A stretch of DNA of 64,000 nucleotides, from contig JADJYG010000003.1 in NCBI GenBank assembly GCA_016719895.1, forward strand, positions 124,001 through 188,000. Direction: 5' to 3'. The number at the start of each line of letters is the position of its first letter. Within the stretch, counting starts at the first letter, position 1. Origin of the DNA: Saprospirales bacterium. Its GTDB lineage: Bacteria > Bacteroidota > Bacteroidia > Chitinophagales > Saprospiraceae. Shown in pieces: positions 17,787 through 25,628 of the stretch. The notes under the pieces are model-generated. The model was not told the origin of the DNA. It did not search any database and was given only the letters and a program-made list of their open reading frames with translations. Position numbers and translations under genes: made by a program.

Positions 17787-18761
17787 CTACGGGTTACCCC
17801 ATTCCACCACCAGGCCCGCATACACCAATCCGCCGCCAAAGCCGATCATCAGGAGGCGGTCGCCTTTTTTCACTTTGCCTTCGCGCAGGCCGCGGTGCAG
17901 GGCCAGGGGAATGGAGGCTGAAGACGTGTTGCCGTAAATGGAGATACTTTCGAGCGTTTTTTCCAGCGGGAAACCGCTCTGGTTGCAGAGCGCTTCGATG
18001 ATGCGCATGTTGGCGCTGTGGGGGACAAACCAATCGATATCCTGCAATTTCATCCGGCTGCGTTCGGCCAGCACCGACATTTGCTCGGTCACGGTATTCA
18101 CCGCCCACTTGAACACCGCGCGGCCGTTTTGGTGGATCTTGTTGTCGGTGATGACGTCCTGGCCATTGATTTGTTTGCGCAGGTTGGAGAGGTAAAGGTC
18201 TTTGCCGCCGTCGCCCTGGCTGCCCGTCACGGCAGCGAGGATATTGCCTTTGGGCGCGGCTTCCAGGAGCACGGCGCCGGCGCCGTCGCCGAACAAAACA
18301 CAGGAGCTGCGATCTTCGTAATTGGTGAATTTGGTGAGCGTTTCGGCGCCGAACACCAGCACCTTGCGGTGTGTGCCGGCGGCGATGAGCCCCTGGGCCA
18401 GAATAATGCCGTAGGCAAAACCGGCACAGGCGGCTGAAATATCGATGGCGCCAGCGTGGGTCAACCCCAGTTTATCCTGCACCTGCGTAGCCACGCTGGG
18501 CATGGTCTGGTCGGGTGTGACCGTGGCCACCACGACAAAATCCACGTCGTCGAGCGTCACGTTGTTTTCTTCTACCAGGCTTTTGGCCGCGCCGGCGCAC
18601 AGATGGGAGGTGTATTCGTTTTCCGCAGCAAAATGCCGCGTACGGATACCCGTGCGGCTGATGATCCATTCGTCATTGGTTTCAACGATCGATTCAAAGT
18701 AGTGGTTGTCCACAATGCGTTCGGGGACGTAGGTACCCAGGGCCGTGATTTTTGCCTGCAT
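17787..18761 (-). CDS. fabH: 3-oxoacyl-ACP synthase III
   Basis: 324 residues, normal FabH length. It condenses acetyl-CoA (or a branched acyl-CoA) with malonyl-ACP to start fatty-acid synthesis. The catalytic triad is visible: Cys112 in SAACAGF, His248 in VPHSAN and Asn278 in YGNTSSAS. The terminal FGGGLVYAGLVVEW is also typical. It is transcribed alone, divergent from rpsL. In many Bacteroidota fabH sits with plsX and rpmF; here it does not. Confidence 0.95.
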   Translation of the reverse strand: MQAKITALGTYVPERIVDNHYFESIVETNDEWIISRTGIRTRHFAAENEYTSHLCAGAAKSLVEENNVTLDDVDFVVVATVTPDQTMPSVATQVQDKLGLTHAGAIDISAACAGFAYGIILAQGLIAAGTHRKVLVFGAETLTKFTNYEDRSSCVLFGDGAGAVLLEAAPKGNILAAVTGSQGDGGKDLYLSNLRKQINGQDVITDNKIHQNGRAVFKWAVNTVTEQMSVLAERSRMKLQDIDWFVPHSANMRIIEALCNQSGFPLEKTLESISIYGNTSSASIPLALHRGLREGKVKKGDRLLMIGFGGGLVYAGLVVEWGNP

Positions 18762-18840
18762 GGAAAAACGGGAAGTTTGCGTTCGAAATAACTTGAAGGT
18801 GCAAAAGAACAGGATAAAATTTTATAAAAAGAGAATCCAG

Positions 18841-18873
18841 TTTGGAAAATTACCCGGGCTGCAAGTATCTTTG
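18841..18873 (+). promoter_or_regulatory. Probable Bacteroidota promoter of the rpsL-rpsG-fusA operon
   Basis: TTTG at 18841-18844 and TATCTTTG at 18866-18873, 21 bases apart, fit the -33/-7 consensus TTTG-N19-21-TAnnTTTG. The -7 box is about 85 bases upstream of the rpsL start and lies in the divergent gap with fabH. Confidence 0.6.
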
Positions 18874-18959
18874 CGTTCGCTTTTGAAAAAGGGTGCATTG
18901 AAATGGCCGTTTTTCAATTGATTTTGAACGAGTTATAAAAAATATAGTCAAAACAAGGT

Positions 18960-19334
18960 ATGCCTACCATTAATCAATTGGTGCGCAAAAGCCGCGAAAA
19001 AGTAGAGTACAAAAGCAAGTCGCGCGCTTTGGAAGGGAATCCGCAACGCCGGGGCGTGTGCACCCGCGTTTACACCACCACGCCGAAAAAACCCAACTCT
19101 GCACTCCGCAAGGTAGCTAAAGTGCGTCTGACCAACCAGATCGAGGTGATCGCCTATATCCCTGGAGAAGGCCACAACCTGCAGGAGCACTCCATTGTGC
19201 TGGTGCGCGGCGGCCGGGTAAAAGACCTGCCCGGTGTGCGTTATACCATTGTTCGCGGCGCACTCGACACTGCCGGCGTAAACAACCGCAAGCAGAGCCG
19301 CAGCCGCTACGGCACGAAACGCCCGAAGAAATAA
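18960..19334 (+). CDS. rpsL: 30S ribosomal protein S12
   Basis: 124 residues, full length. S12 is part of the decoding centre and controls accuracy. TTTPKKPNSALRK and GGRVKDLPGVRY are the classical conserved loops; both lysines of the PKKPNS loop are the streptomycin-sensitive type, and the Asp of the second loop is the usual methylthiolation site. It is the first gene of the str operon and is followed by rpsG after 83 bases. Confidence 0.98.
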   Translation: MPTINQLVRKSREKVEYKSKSRALEGNPQRRGVCTRVYTTTPKKPNSALRKVAKVRLTNQIEVIAYIPGEGHNLQEHSIVLVRGGRVKDLPGVRYTIVRGALDTAGVNNRKQSRSRYGTKRPKK

Positions 19335-19417
19335 GTTTTTTTAATGATGCAGGATAAATGATGAATCTTTTGATTCTGTTTGTCTGCACGCATACATCAT
19401 ACATCATACTATAAAGA

Positions 19418-19885
19418 ATGCGTAAACACAAACCGAAACCTCGAGTATTGGCTCCCGATCCGCGGTATAACGACACGATGGTTACCCGTTTCGTTAACCA
19501 CATGATGTGGGAAGGCAAGAAGAGCGTTGCGTTCAGCATCTTTTACAAAGCCATGGACATCGTAAAAGCCCGCACCAACGAGGACGAGTTGCAAGTCTGG
19601 AAAAAAGCGCTGAACAACGTCATGCCTCAAGTGGAAGTGCGCAGCCGCCGTATCGGTGGCGCCACCTTCCAAATCCCGACGGAACTGCCGGCCAACCGCA
19701 AAATTTCCATCGGCATCAAATGGATTATCAAATATTCCCGCGCCCGCGCCGGCAAAGGCATGGCCGAAAAACTGGCCGCCGAGGTAGTCGCCGCCAGCAA
19801 AGGAGAGGGGAACGCCGTTAAAAAGCGCGAAGACACGCATAAAATGGCAGAATCCAACCGCGCCTTCGCCCACTACCGGGCCTAA
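19418..19885 (+). CDS. rpsG: 30S ribosomal protein S7
   Basis: 155 residues, full length. S7 nucleates assembly of the 30S head and contacts tRNA in the E site. Conserved segments include the N-terminal MRKHKPKPR, MWEGKKSVAF and the C-terminal KREDTHKMAESNRAFAHYR. Its TAA stop (19883-19885) is also the left copy of the 3-bp duplication flanking a miniature element, so an insertion has occurred exactly at the end of the gene without changing the protein. Confidence 0.98.
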   Translation: MRKHKPKPRVLAPDPRYNDTMVTRFVNHMMWEGKKSVAFSIFYKAMDIVKARTNEDELQVWKKALNNVMPQVEVRSRRIGGATFQIPTELPANRKISIGIKWIIKYSRARAGKGMAEKLAAEVVAASKGEGNAVKKREDTHKMAESNRAFAHYRA

Positions 19886-20048
19886 GAAACCATCTGAAAA
19901 CCCCTGCCGGGACGGCAACACGCATCTTTTGCCGCAATGCTTCGGCTATTTTTTTGGCAATAGGACAAGCCTATTCCCTCAAAAATGAGCCTTGCCTGGC
20001 GCCAAAATCTACGCCTTCCCGCCTCACCAGAGGTTTTCAGACGGTTTC
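19886..20048. mobile_element. Miniature palindromic element inserted at the rpsG stop codon (163 bp)
   Basis: The terminal inverted repeats are GAAACCATCTGAAAACC at the left and GGTTTTCAGACGGTTTC at the right. They are flanked by TAA at 19883-19885 and 20049-20051. The internal arms pair in part (GGCTATT / AATAGG; TTTTGCC / GGCGCCAAAA). The structure and the TNA duplication match the element at 10543 and the one in the antitoxin gene at 23369, although the ends differ. It separates rpsG from fusA. Confidence 0.7.
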
Positions 20049-20301
20049 TAAGCGCAACTTGCTCTTTCAAAGCCCTACCGTTGAAAAAGCCCGGCGCCCG
20101 CTTCCCGCAGCCCCCGGACTTTTTCGACGGTTTTGTGTTTAAAGCATCCTAATCCCATACAACGCGATTTTATTTTTCCAAACTTATGAAATGCAATATC
20201 GTGTTTTGCCAAATTTAAAAATGTACAGCAAGAAATTTTCTTTTTGAAAGAAAATTTTTGCAAAATATGCCCACTGCTCCCCGCTGACCGCCATACATAC
20301 G

Positions 20302-20331
20302 AATCACTCAATCACTCAATCACTCAATCAC
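20302..20331. repeat. 8-bp tandem repeat (AATCACTC) just before fusA
   Basis: Three full units and one partial unit of AATCACTC end nine bases before the fusA ATG, in the leader where a ribosome binding site would lie. Copy number could vary by slippage and might tune fusA translation; this is inference. Confidence 0.7.
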
Positions 20332-20339
20332 GCATTGCA

Positions 20340-22475
20340 ATGGCAAAGGACCTCCGGTTCACCCGTAACATTGGTATTGCCGCCCACATCGACGCCGGCA
20401 AAACAACCACTACCGAGCGTATTCTCTACTACACCGGCGTAACGCACAAAATCGGTGAAGTACACGAAGGTGCCGCAACCATGGACTGGATGGAGCAGGA
20501 GCAGGAACGCGGTATCACCATTACCTCGGCTGCTACCAAATGCGTCTGGACAGTGGACGATCAGAAGTTCGACTTCAACATCATCGACACCCCCGGCCAC
20601 GTGGATTTCACCGTGGAAGTAAACCGCTCCCTGCGCGTTCTCGACGGCCTCGTGTTCCTGTTTTCCGCCGTCGACGGCGTGGAACCGCAGTCGGAAACCA
20701 ACTGGCGCCTCGCAGACAACTATAAAGTGCCGCGTATTGCCTTCGTCAATAAAATGGACCGCACCGGCGCCGACTTCTTCATGGTCGTCAAAGACATGCA
20801 GGTCAAACTCGGCTCCAATGCCGTGCCGCTCCAGGTGCCTATCGGCGCCGAAGAAAAATTTCAGGGCGTGGTCGATTTGGTAGCCAACCAGGCCATCATC
20901 TGGAACGAACAGGACCAGGGCATGACCTATCGGGAAGTGCCGATCCCCGCCGACCTGAAAGATGTGGTGACGGAATACCGCCAAAAACTCATCGAGGAAA
21001 TCGCCACTTATGACGACAGCCTGCTGGAAAAATTCTTCGACGACCCGGACTCTATCACCATCGACGAAATGCGCAACGCCATCCGCGCCGCCGTTTGCGA
21101 TATGAAAATGACGCCGGTCATGTGCGGCTCGGCCTATAAAAATAAAGGCGTACAGGCTTGCCTCGACGCCGTTTGCTACTACCTGCCCTCGCCGGTCGAC
21201 GTAGACGACGTGAAAGGCATCAACCCGAAAACGGAAGCCGAAGTCACCCGCAAACCCTCGGTCACCGACCCGTTCTGCGCCCTGGCGTTCAAGATTGCCA
21301 CCGACCCCTTCGTGGGCCGCTTGTGCTTTATCCGCACCTATTCGGGCAAACTGGATGCCGGCTCCTATGTGCTCAACACCCGCAGCGGTGAAAAAGAGCG
21401 TATCAGCCGCCTGTATCAGATGCACGCCAACAAACAAAACCCCGTGGATGGCGTGGAAGCCGGCGATATCGCCGCTGCCGTAGGCTTCAAGGATATCCGC
21501 ACCGGCGATACCCTGTGCGACCTGAACGCCCCGATCGTCCTCGAAAGCATGGTGTTCCCCGAACCCGTAATCGGTCTGGCCATCGAGCCCAAAACCCAGA
21601 AAGACCTCGACAAACTGGGCATGGCCCTCAACAAACTCGCCGAAGAAGACCCGACCTTCCGCGTCCGCTACGACGAAGATACCAACCAAACGGTTATCTC
21701 CGGCATGGGCGAACTGCACCTCGAAATTATCGTAGACCGCCTCAAGCGCGAGTTTAAAGTGGAATGCAACCAGGGCGCTCCGCAGGTAAACTACAAAGAG
21801 GCGCTGACCAAAACCGTGACGTACCGCGAACGCCTGAAAAAACAAACCGGCGGCTCCGGTCTGTTCGCCGATATGGAATTTGAACTCGGCCCGGCCGACA
21901 ACGATTTTCTCGAGTCGGACGATTTCAAAAACGGCAAGAAAAAACTCCAGTTCGTATGGGGTATTGTCGGCGGCGCCATCGACAAAAACTATATGAAGCC
22001 AATCGCCGACGGCTTCAACCAGATGATGAGCAACGGCGTGCTGGCCGGCTATGGCATCGATTCGATGAAAGTACGGGTATTCGACGGCTCCATGCACGCC
22101 GTCGACTCCAAACCGATCGCATTCGAGCTCTGCGCCAAAGACGGCTTCCGTGCCGCCGCCCCACAGTGCAAACCGCAGATCATGGAGCCGATCATGAAAC
22201 TCGAGGTAATCACCCCCGAAGAATACGTCGGCCCGGTTATCGGCGACCTCAACCGCCGCCGCGGCATGCCCAAAGGCCAGGAAGGCCGCGCCGGCGGCGC
22301 CGTCGCCATCCAGGCCGAAGTGCCGCTGGCCGAAATGTTCGGCTACGTGACGGCCCTGCGTACGCTCACCTCCGGCCGCGCATCCTCTACCATGGAGTTT
22401 GCGCACTACGCCGCCGCGCCGGAAGGCGTAGCCAAAGCCGTTATCGAAAAGGCCCGCGGCACGGTGAAGGCGTAG
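20340..22475 (+). CDS. fusA: Elongation factor G (canonical copy)
   Basis: 711 residues. EF-G is the GTPase that drives tRNA-mRNA translocation and, with RRF, ribosome recycling. The G domain carries AHIDAGKTTT (G1), RGITITSA (switch I), DTPGHVDF (G3) and NKMD (G4). Domain IV has the loop KKQTGGSG and the tip GSMHAVDS with the conserved His, so it is the translocation-competent copy. Start ATG 20340 (MAKDLRFTRN). It is third in rpsL-rpsG-fusA; the usual next gene rpsJ is absent and a repeat-rich stretch follows. Confidence 0.97.
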   Translation: MAKDLRFTRNIGIAAHIDAGKTTTTERILYYTGVTHKIGEVHEGAATMDWMEQEQERGITITSAATKCVWTVDDQKFDFNIIDTPGHVDFTVEVNRSLRVLDGLVFLFSAVDGVEPQSETNWRLADNYKVPRIAFVNKMDRTGADFFMVVKDMQVKLGSNAVPLQVPIGAEEKFQGVVDLVANQAIIWNEQDQGMTYREVPIPADLKDVVTEYRQKLIEEIATYDDSLLEKFFDDPDSITIDEMRNAIRAAVCDMKMTPVMCGSAYKNKGVQACLDAVCYYLPSPVDVDDVKGINPKTEAEVTRKPSVTDPFCALAFKIATDPFVGRLCFIRTYSGKLDAGSYVLNTRSGEKERISRLYQMHANKQNPVDGVEAGDIAAAVGFKDIRTGDTLCDLNAPIVLESMVFPEPVIGLAIEPKTQKDLDKLGMALNKLAEEDPTFRVRYDEDTNQTVISGMGELHLEIIVDRLKREFKVECNQGAPQVNYKEALTKTVTYRERLKKQTGGSGLFADMEFELGPADNDFLESDDFKNGKKKLQFVWGIVGGAIDKNYMKPIADGFNQMMSNGVLAGYGIDSMKVRVFDGSMHAVDSKPIAFELCAKDGFRAAAPQCKPQIMEPIMKLEVITPEEYVGPVIGDLNRRRGMPKGQEGRAGGAVAIQAEVPLAEMFGYVTALRTLTSGRASSTMEFAHYAAAPEGVAKAVIEKARGTVKA

Positions 22476-22484
22476 TAAGGTTAG

Positions 22485-22527
22485 AAGGTTACTGGTTAGA
22501 GGGTTGCTGGTTAGAGGGTTACTGGTT
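22485..22527. repeat. Interspersed tandem repeat GGTTRCTGGTTAGAG downstream of fusA
   Basis: Nearly three units of GGTT(A/G)CTGGTTAGAG follow the fusA stop. The same unit, in both orientations, follows the amidohydrolase at 40431-40518, so it is a dispersed family found immediately after stop codons. Confidence 0.7.
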
Positions 22528-22534
22528 GTGATAT

Positions 22535-22578
22535 GGAGGCGACATCTGCGTGCAGCGCAGGTGTCGCTTCCTTTTTTG
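22535..22578 (+). terminator. Intrinsic terminator of the str operon
   Basis: A long stem (GGAGGCGACATCTGCG against CGCAGGTGTCGCTTCC, one mismatch region) with a TGCA loop is followed by TTTTTTG. It is 60 bases after the fusA stop and correctly oriented. Confidence 0.85.
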
Positions 22579-22650
22579 TAAAGAACATGCGTTTTGGATC
22601 AGCAGCACCTAATGAAAAACATATACGTGAACGTATTATTTGGCCTCGGT

Positions 22651-22868
22651 ACCGCCGAGCCTCGGCTACGCATAACCCGCCACCCCAAGCTGCATTCCCT
22701 TTTCTCCCCCCGCGCTTGTCATTCCGCAGGAACCTGTCCACTCTACGCGTGCATCTCGTGTTTATCCCTCGTAGAGTGAACAGGTTCCTGCGGAATGACA
22801 AGCGCGGGGGGAGAAAAAAGGGGGGCAGAGAAGATTCTGGATTTATGCACAGCACACGCTCGGCAGTA
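22651..22868 (+). repeat. 218-bp palindromic interspersed repeat, copy 1
   Basis: The outer part reads ACCGCCGAGCCTCGGCTACG. The core is a very long hairpin whose arms include GCTTGTCATTCCGCAGGAAC and the complement, with CCCTCGTAGAGTG near the loop. An almost identical copy lies in inverted orientation at 50757-50973. There is no ORF and no clear target duplication. It may be a REP/BIME-like or MITE-like element. Confidence 0.8.
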
Positions 22869-22961
22869 GAGAGGCCCAACGTTGGTAGATGTTTGGGTGC
22901 GGCCCCGGAGAGACTAAGGTTAGGCTTTTACGCGTATCTGGCAAATGTTGGGCCTCTCTAC
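22866..22961. repeat. Inverted repeat abutting the 218-bp element
   Basis: GTAGAGAGGCCCAAC at 22866-22880 and its exact complement at 22947-22961, with a 66-base GC-rich spacer. It overlaps the right end of the preceding repeat, so successive insertions at one site are likely. Confidence 0.7.
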
Positions 22962-22989
22962 CGACGAGTGTTGCCTTCACATAAATAAA

Positions 22990-23195
22990 AACCGCGAAGC
23001 GGTTGAACGTGAATAGCCCCGGATGCAATCCGGGGAATGAAGGGGGATGCGTTTTGCAACCGCGAAGCGGTTGAATATGCGCTACAATATGCACTACAAG
23101 ATCTTCACATTCAACCGCTTCGCGGTTATAAAATAATCTTTTTCTCATTCCCCGGATTGCATCCGGGGCTATTCATGTTCAACCGCTTCGCGGTT
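22990..23195. repeat. Nested palindrome cluster with four AACCGCGAAGCGGTT units
   Basis: The self-complementary word AACCGCGAAGCGGTT (or its mirror AACCGCTTCGCGGTT) occurs at 22990, 23058, 23113 and 23181. Two copies of the palindrome CCCCGGATGCAATCCGGGG lie between them. The outer 51-bp arms (22990-23040 and 23145-23195) are complementary with one mismatch. Short arms inside longer arms can fold as a cruciform. No coding capacity. Confidence 0.85.
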
Positions 23196-23268
23196 AAAAA
23201 ATATGCGCAGAAGACGCTCGGCAGTACCGAGGCACTAAACGCCTTAAATGCAGGCTATACCACGTATT

Positions 23269-23299
23269 TTTGGCTTTTTGATATTTTCCTTTAGCTTTG
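23269..23299 (+). promoter_or_regulatory. Bacteroidota promoter of the toxin-antitoxin locus
   Basis: TTTG at 23269-23272, then exactly 19 bases, then TAGCTTTG at 23292-23299: a full match to TTTG-N19-TAnnTTTG. The antitoxin ATG follows 28 bases after the -7 box. This is the best-formed promoter in the window. Confidence 0.7.
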
Positions 23300-23327
23300 T
23301 GCCCTGGGTTTTTAAAATTGCATCGCC

Positions 23328-23762
23328 ATGACGCTGAAGCTTGAAATCATCTACAAACAACTGCTTAAGGAACGTGTCCGAAATAACTTACCATTTTGGG
23401 CGGCGTCTTCTTGACGCTGACTTCGTTGGTAAAACAGTTGCGTAGCGATGCTATGCGCCTGTTTCACCGCCTTGCCAGCGCCAAGAATACACTCGCCGAA
23501 AACGGCAACTTATTTCGGACACGTTCCTAAACTTTTTCGGCAATTGTCTCCGGCCGGGAAAACACAGTTTTTGAACGAAATTGAAAAAGAGGATTTGAGG
23601 CCGTCGGATATTGCAAAAGATCATCTACAGGAACCTTCCGCCGATTATCCAAAAACGGATATGGAATCGGCGGCCGTTTTGTTGTTAAACGACTATCTGA
23701 ACGACGACGAATTAACTGCATTTACCGCCCTTGATATAGAAACCTTTCATGAAACGAGGTGA
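23328..23762 (+). pseudogene. Antitoxin gene of a MazEF/PemIK-type pair, split by a miniature element
   Basis: Coding bases 23328-23368 and 23531-23762 join in one frame once the element 23369-23527 and one copy of its TAA duplication are removed, giving an intact 90-residue protein. The joined product begins MTLKLEIIYKQLLKLFRQLS and ends ELTAFTALDIETFHETR, an acidic tail like those of antitoxins encoded with PemK/MazF toxins in Bacteroidota. It overlaps the toxin start by 14 bases, as expected for translational coupling. In the present state the 5' part stops after 28 codons inside the element. The C-terminal 77 residues can still be read in one frame with an ATG at 23448 inside the element, so a chimaeric antitoxin might be made. 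Confidence 0.75.
23369..23527. mobile_element. Miniature inverted-repeat element inside the antitoxin gene (159 bp)
   Basis: The ends GGAACGTGTCCGAAATAA and TTATTTCGGACACGTTCC are perfect inverted repeats. The flanks are TAA at 23366-23368 and 23528-23530, a 3-bp TNA duplication. Removing the element and one TAA restores the antitoxin frame exactly, which proves an insertion. It has no transposase. An internal open frame (ATG 23448) runs out of the element into the host gene. Confidence 0.88.
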
Positions 23763-24087
23763 AATTTGGCAAGTTAATCTCGACCCGACAATCGGGACTG
23801 AAATCCAAAAGTCCCGTCCCGCCGTCATCATTAACGACGATGCAATGGGCATCCTTCCCCTCAAGATTATTGTACCGATAACAGACTGGAAACTTCGTTA
23901 TGGCGCCGCACCATGGATGGTAAAACTCGAGCCCGACACTACGAACAATTTATCCAAAACCTCTGCGGCTGATTGTTTTCAGGTCCGTTCTGTTTCACAA
24001 ATCAGGTTATTACGAAAAATCGGCGATACCTCGGCGGCAACAATGACGGAGATCGGGCAGTCGCTAAAAGCGGTATTGAGGCTTTAA
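23749..24087 (+). CDS. MazF/PemK-type endoribonuclease toxin
   Basis: 112 residues. Opens MKRGEIWQVNLDPTIGTEIQ and SRPAVIINDD, the hallmark N-terminus of the MazF/PemK/CcdB-fold mRNA interferases, which cleave mRNA at short motifs. The frame is intact and full-length, so the toxin may be active even though its antitoxin gene is disrupted. It overlaps the antitoxin gene by 14 bases, and the SUMF1 gene begins 3 bases after its stop. Confidence 0.88.
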   Translation: MKRGEIWQVNLDPTIGTEIQKSRPAVIINDDAMGILPLKIIVPITDWKLRYGAAPWMVKLEPDTTNNLSKTSAADCFQVRSVSQIRLLRKIGDTSAATMTEIGQSLKAVLRL

Positions 24088-24409
24088 TAATGAACGCCAT
24101 GACCGAAGCCCTCCTCGCCACCGCACCCGCCGCCCTCCCGCTCACCGTGAGCGGCCACACGTTCCGTATGATCCCTGTGCGCGGAGGCGCCTTCGACATG
24201 GGCGACGAGGCGGGCGACCTGTGGGATGCCTGCCGCCCCGTCCATTCCGTGCGGCTCGGCGATTTTTGCATCGGCCAGTTTCCGGTGACGCAGGCGCTGT
24301 GGCGGGCGGTGGCGGGCGGCCCCAGCCCGGCCCTCCCCAAGGGGGCAGGGCCGATCAGTTCTAAAAAATCTGCCTTAAAAGCACGTTCTTTGAGATAAAT
24401 TGGCGAATC

Positions 24410-25628
24410 ATGCAATACAATTTGTTAGAATTTCTGACAGACTTCTCCGACCCACGGAGGGGTCAAGGTCAGCGGCATCGACTGTCGGTATTTTTGGCCA
24501 TGGTGATTATGGCTATCCTTAGTGGCCATCAGGGCCTGAAAGGCTTTACCCGGTTTATGAAAAACAACGAAGAGGAGTTGGTAAGTATCTTCCAACTTAA
24601 ACATGGAGTTCCTTCGTTCGGTACCGTACGCACACTTTTGCAAAGTGTCAGTCCGGAAGAACTGGCCACAAAATTTGCTCGTTGGATGGAACAGTACTTC
24701 CCTGTGGAGCAAGAACAGTGGTTGGCCTTGGATGGGAAAGCCCTTGGTTCTACGGTTCAAAACCCACATGGATCGCTACAAAGTTTTGTCTATGTGGTCA
24801 GTGTGTTTGCTCAGCGTAGCGGCCTGGTTCATCAGATGGTCCACTTTGAAAGTGGCAAGGCTTATGAAGCCGAGGCGGTGAGACAACTAGTGAGGCCACA
24901 TGCGGCCCGGGGGGGGGGCCGCGGGGCGGGGGGGGGGGCGGGGGGGGGGGGGGAGGGGGGGGGGCCGGGCGGGCCGGGGGCGGGGGGGGGGCCGGGGGCC
25001 GGCGGGGCCGGGACTAGTGGAGAAACTTGGGTTGAAGGGTGCCATTTTCACCCTTGACGCCCTGCATTGCCAAAAAAACGCTAACGCTCATTCTCGAACT
25101 GGGTTGTCATTTTTTGATTCAGGTCAAAGGCAATTGCAATAAACTCTTTGCACAAATCCAACTGTTCACCGCCCTATGTCACCCATTTTCGGTGTGTGAA
25201 ACGATTGAAAAAGGACATGGCAGGCTGGAGCACCGAAAGGTCGAATTGTTTTTCAACCAAGTGGATTTGCCCCAAGGCTGGGCAGGCATCCAACGAATCG
25301 TTCGAGTAAAGCGTTGGGGGAAACGAAAAGGTAAACCCTTTGAGCATACCGCTTATTACATCCTGAGCAAGCCTATCGACTCAGCCCATGTTGTGGCCAA
25401 AGGTATCCGAGGACACTGGGGTATCGAAAATCGCTTACACTGGACTAAAGATGTGCTCATCGGAGAAGATGATATGACGATCACTAACACCAATTCTGCC
25501 ACTGTAGTGGCTTTTTAAATACCACAGCCTTGAATCTCTTGCAATTAGCCGGCTACAAACCGATCAAAGACACCTTTGCAAAATTCGCCAACAAAGTCAA
25601 TGAACTATACAATTTGTTTGCCTTTTAA
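24410..25628 (+). pseudogene. ISAs1-family transposase, interrupted
   Basis: The N-terminus MQYNLLEFLTDFSDPRRGQG, the DPRR and HRL words, GVPSFGT, and LALDGKALGST match the DDE transposases of ISAs1. The C-terminal part has TLDALHCQK, IQVKGN, RGHWGIENRLHW and the usual ending. The frame is broken three times: by a 127-bp G-rich insert at 24893-25019, at an A7 run (25072-25078), and at a T5 run (25512-25516). Removing the insert joins AVRQLV to EKLGLKGA in frame. The two homopolymer sites each need a small indel. Either the copy is dead or the consensus is wrong here. Confidence 0.8.
24886..25019. other. G-rich low-complexity insert between two ACTAGTG words
   Basis: 127 bases made almost only of G with some C, beginning AGGCCACATGCGGCC, placed between two copies of ACTAGTG (24886-24892 and 25013-25019). 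Composition and position within an otherwise normal transposase point to an assembly or sequencing artefact such as poly-G read-through. A real insertion cannot be excluded. Confidence 0.7.

Noticed and set aside
20328..22406. Minus-strand frame of ~690 codons opposite fusA
   Set aside because: Antisense shadow of a highly biased gene; repeated His/Val/Phe composition typical of such shadows.
22990..23195. CRISPR-like array of AACCGCGAAGCGGTT
   Set aside because: Units are self-complementary and arranged as inverted, not direct, repeats; the sequence between them is itself palindromic.
24893..25012. Biological G-quadruplex island
   Set aside because: The extreme poly-G, its place inside a transposase and the duplicated flanking word fit an artefact better.
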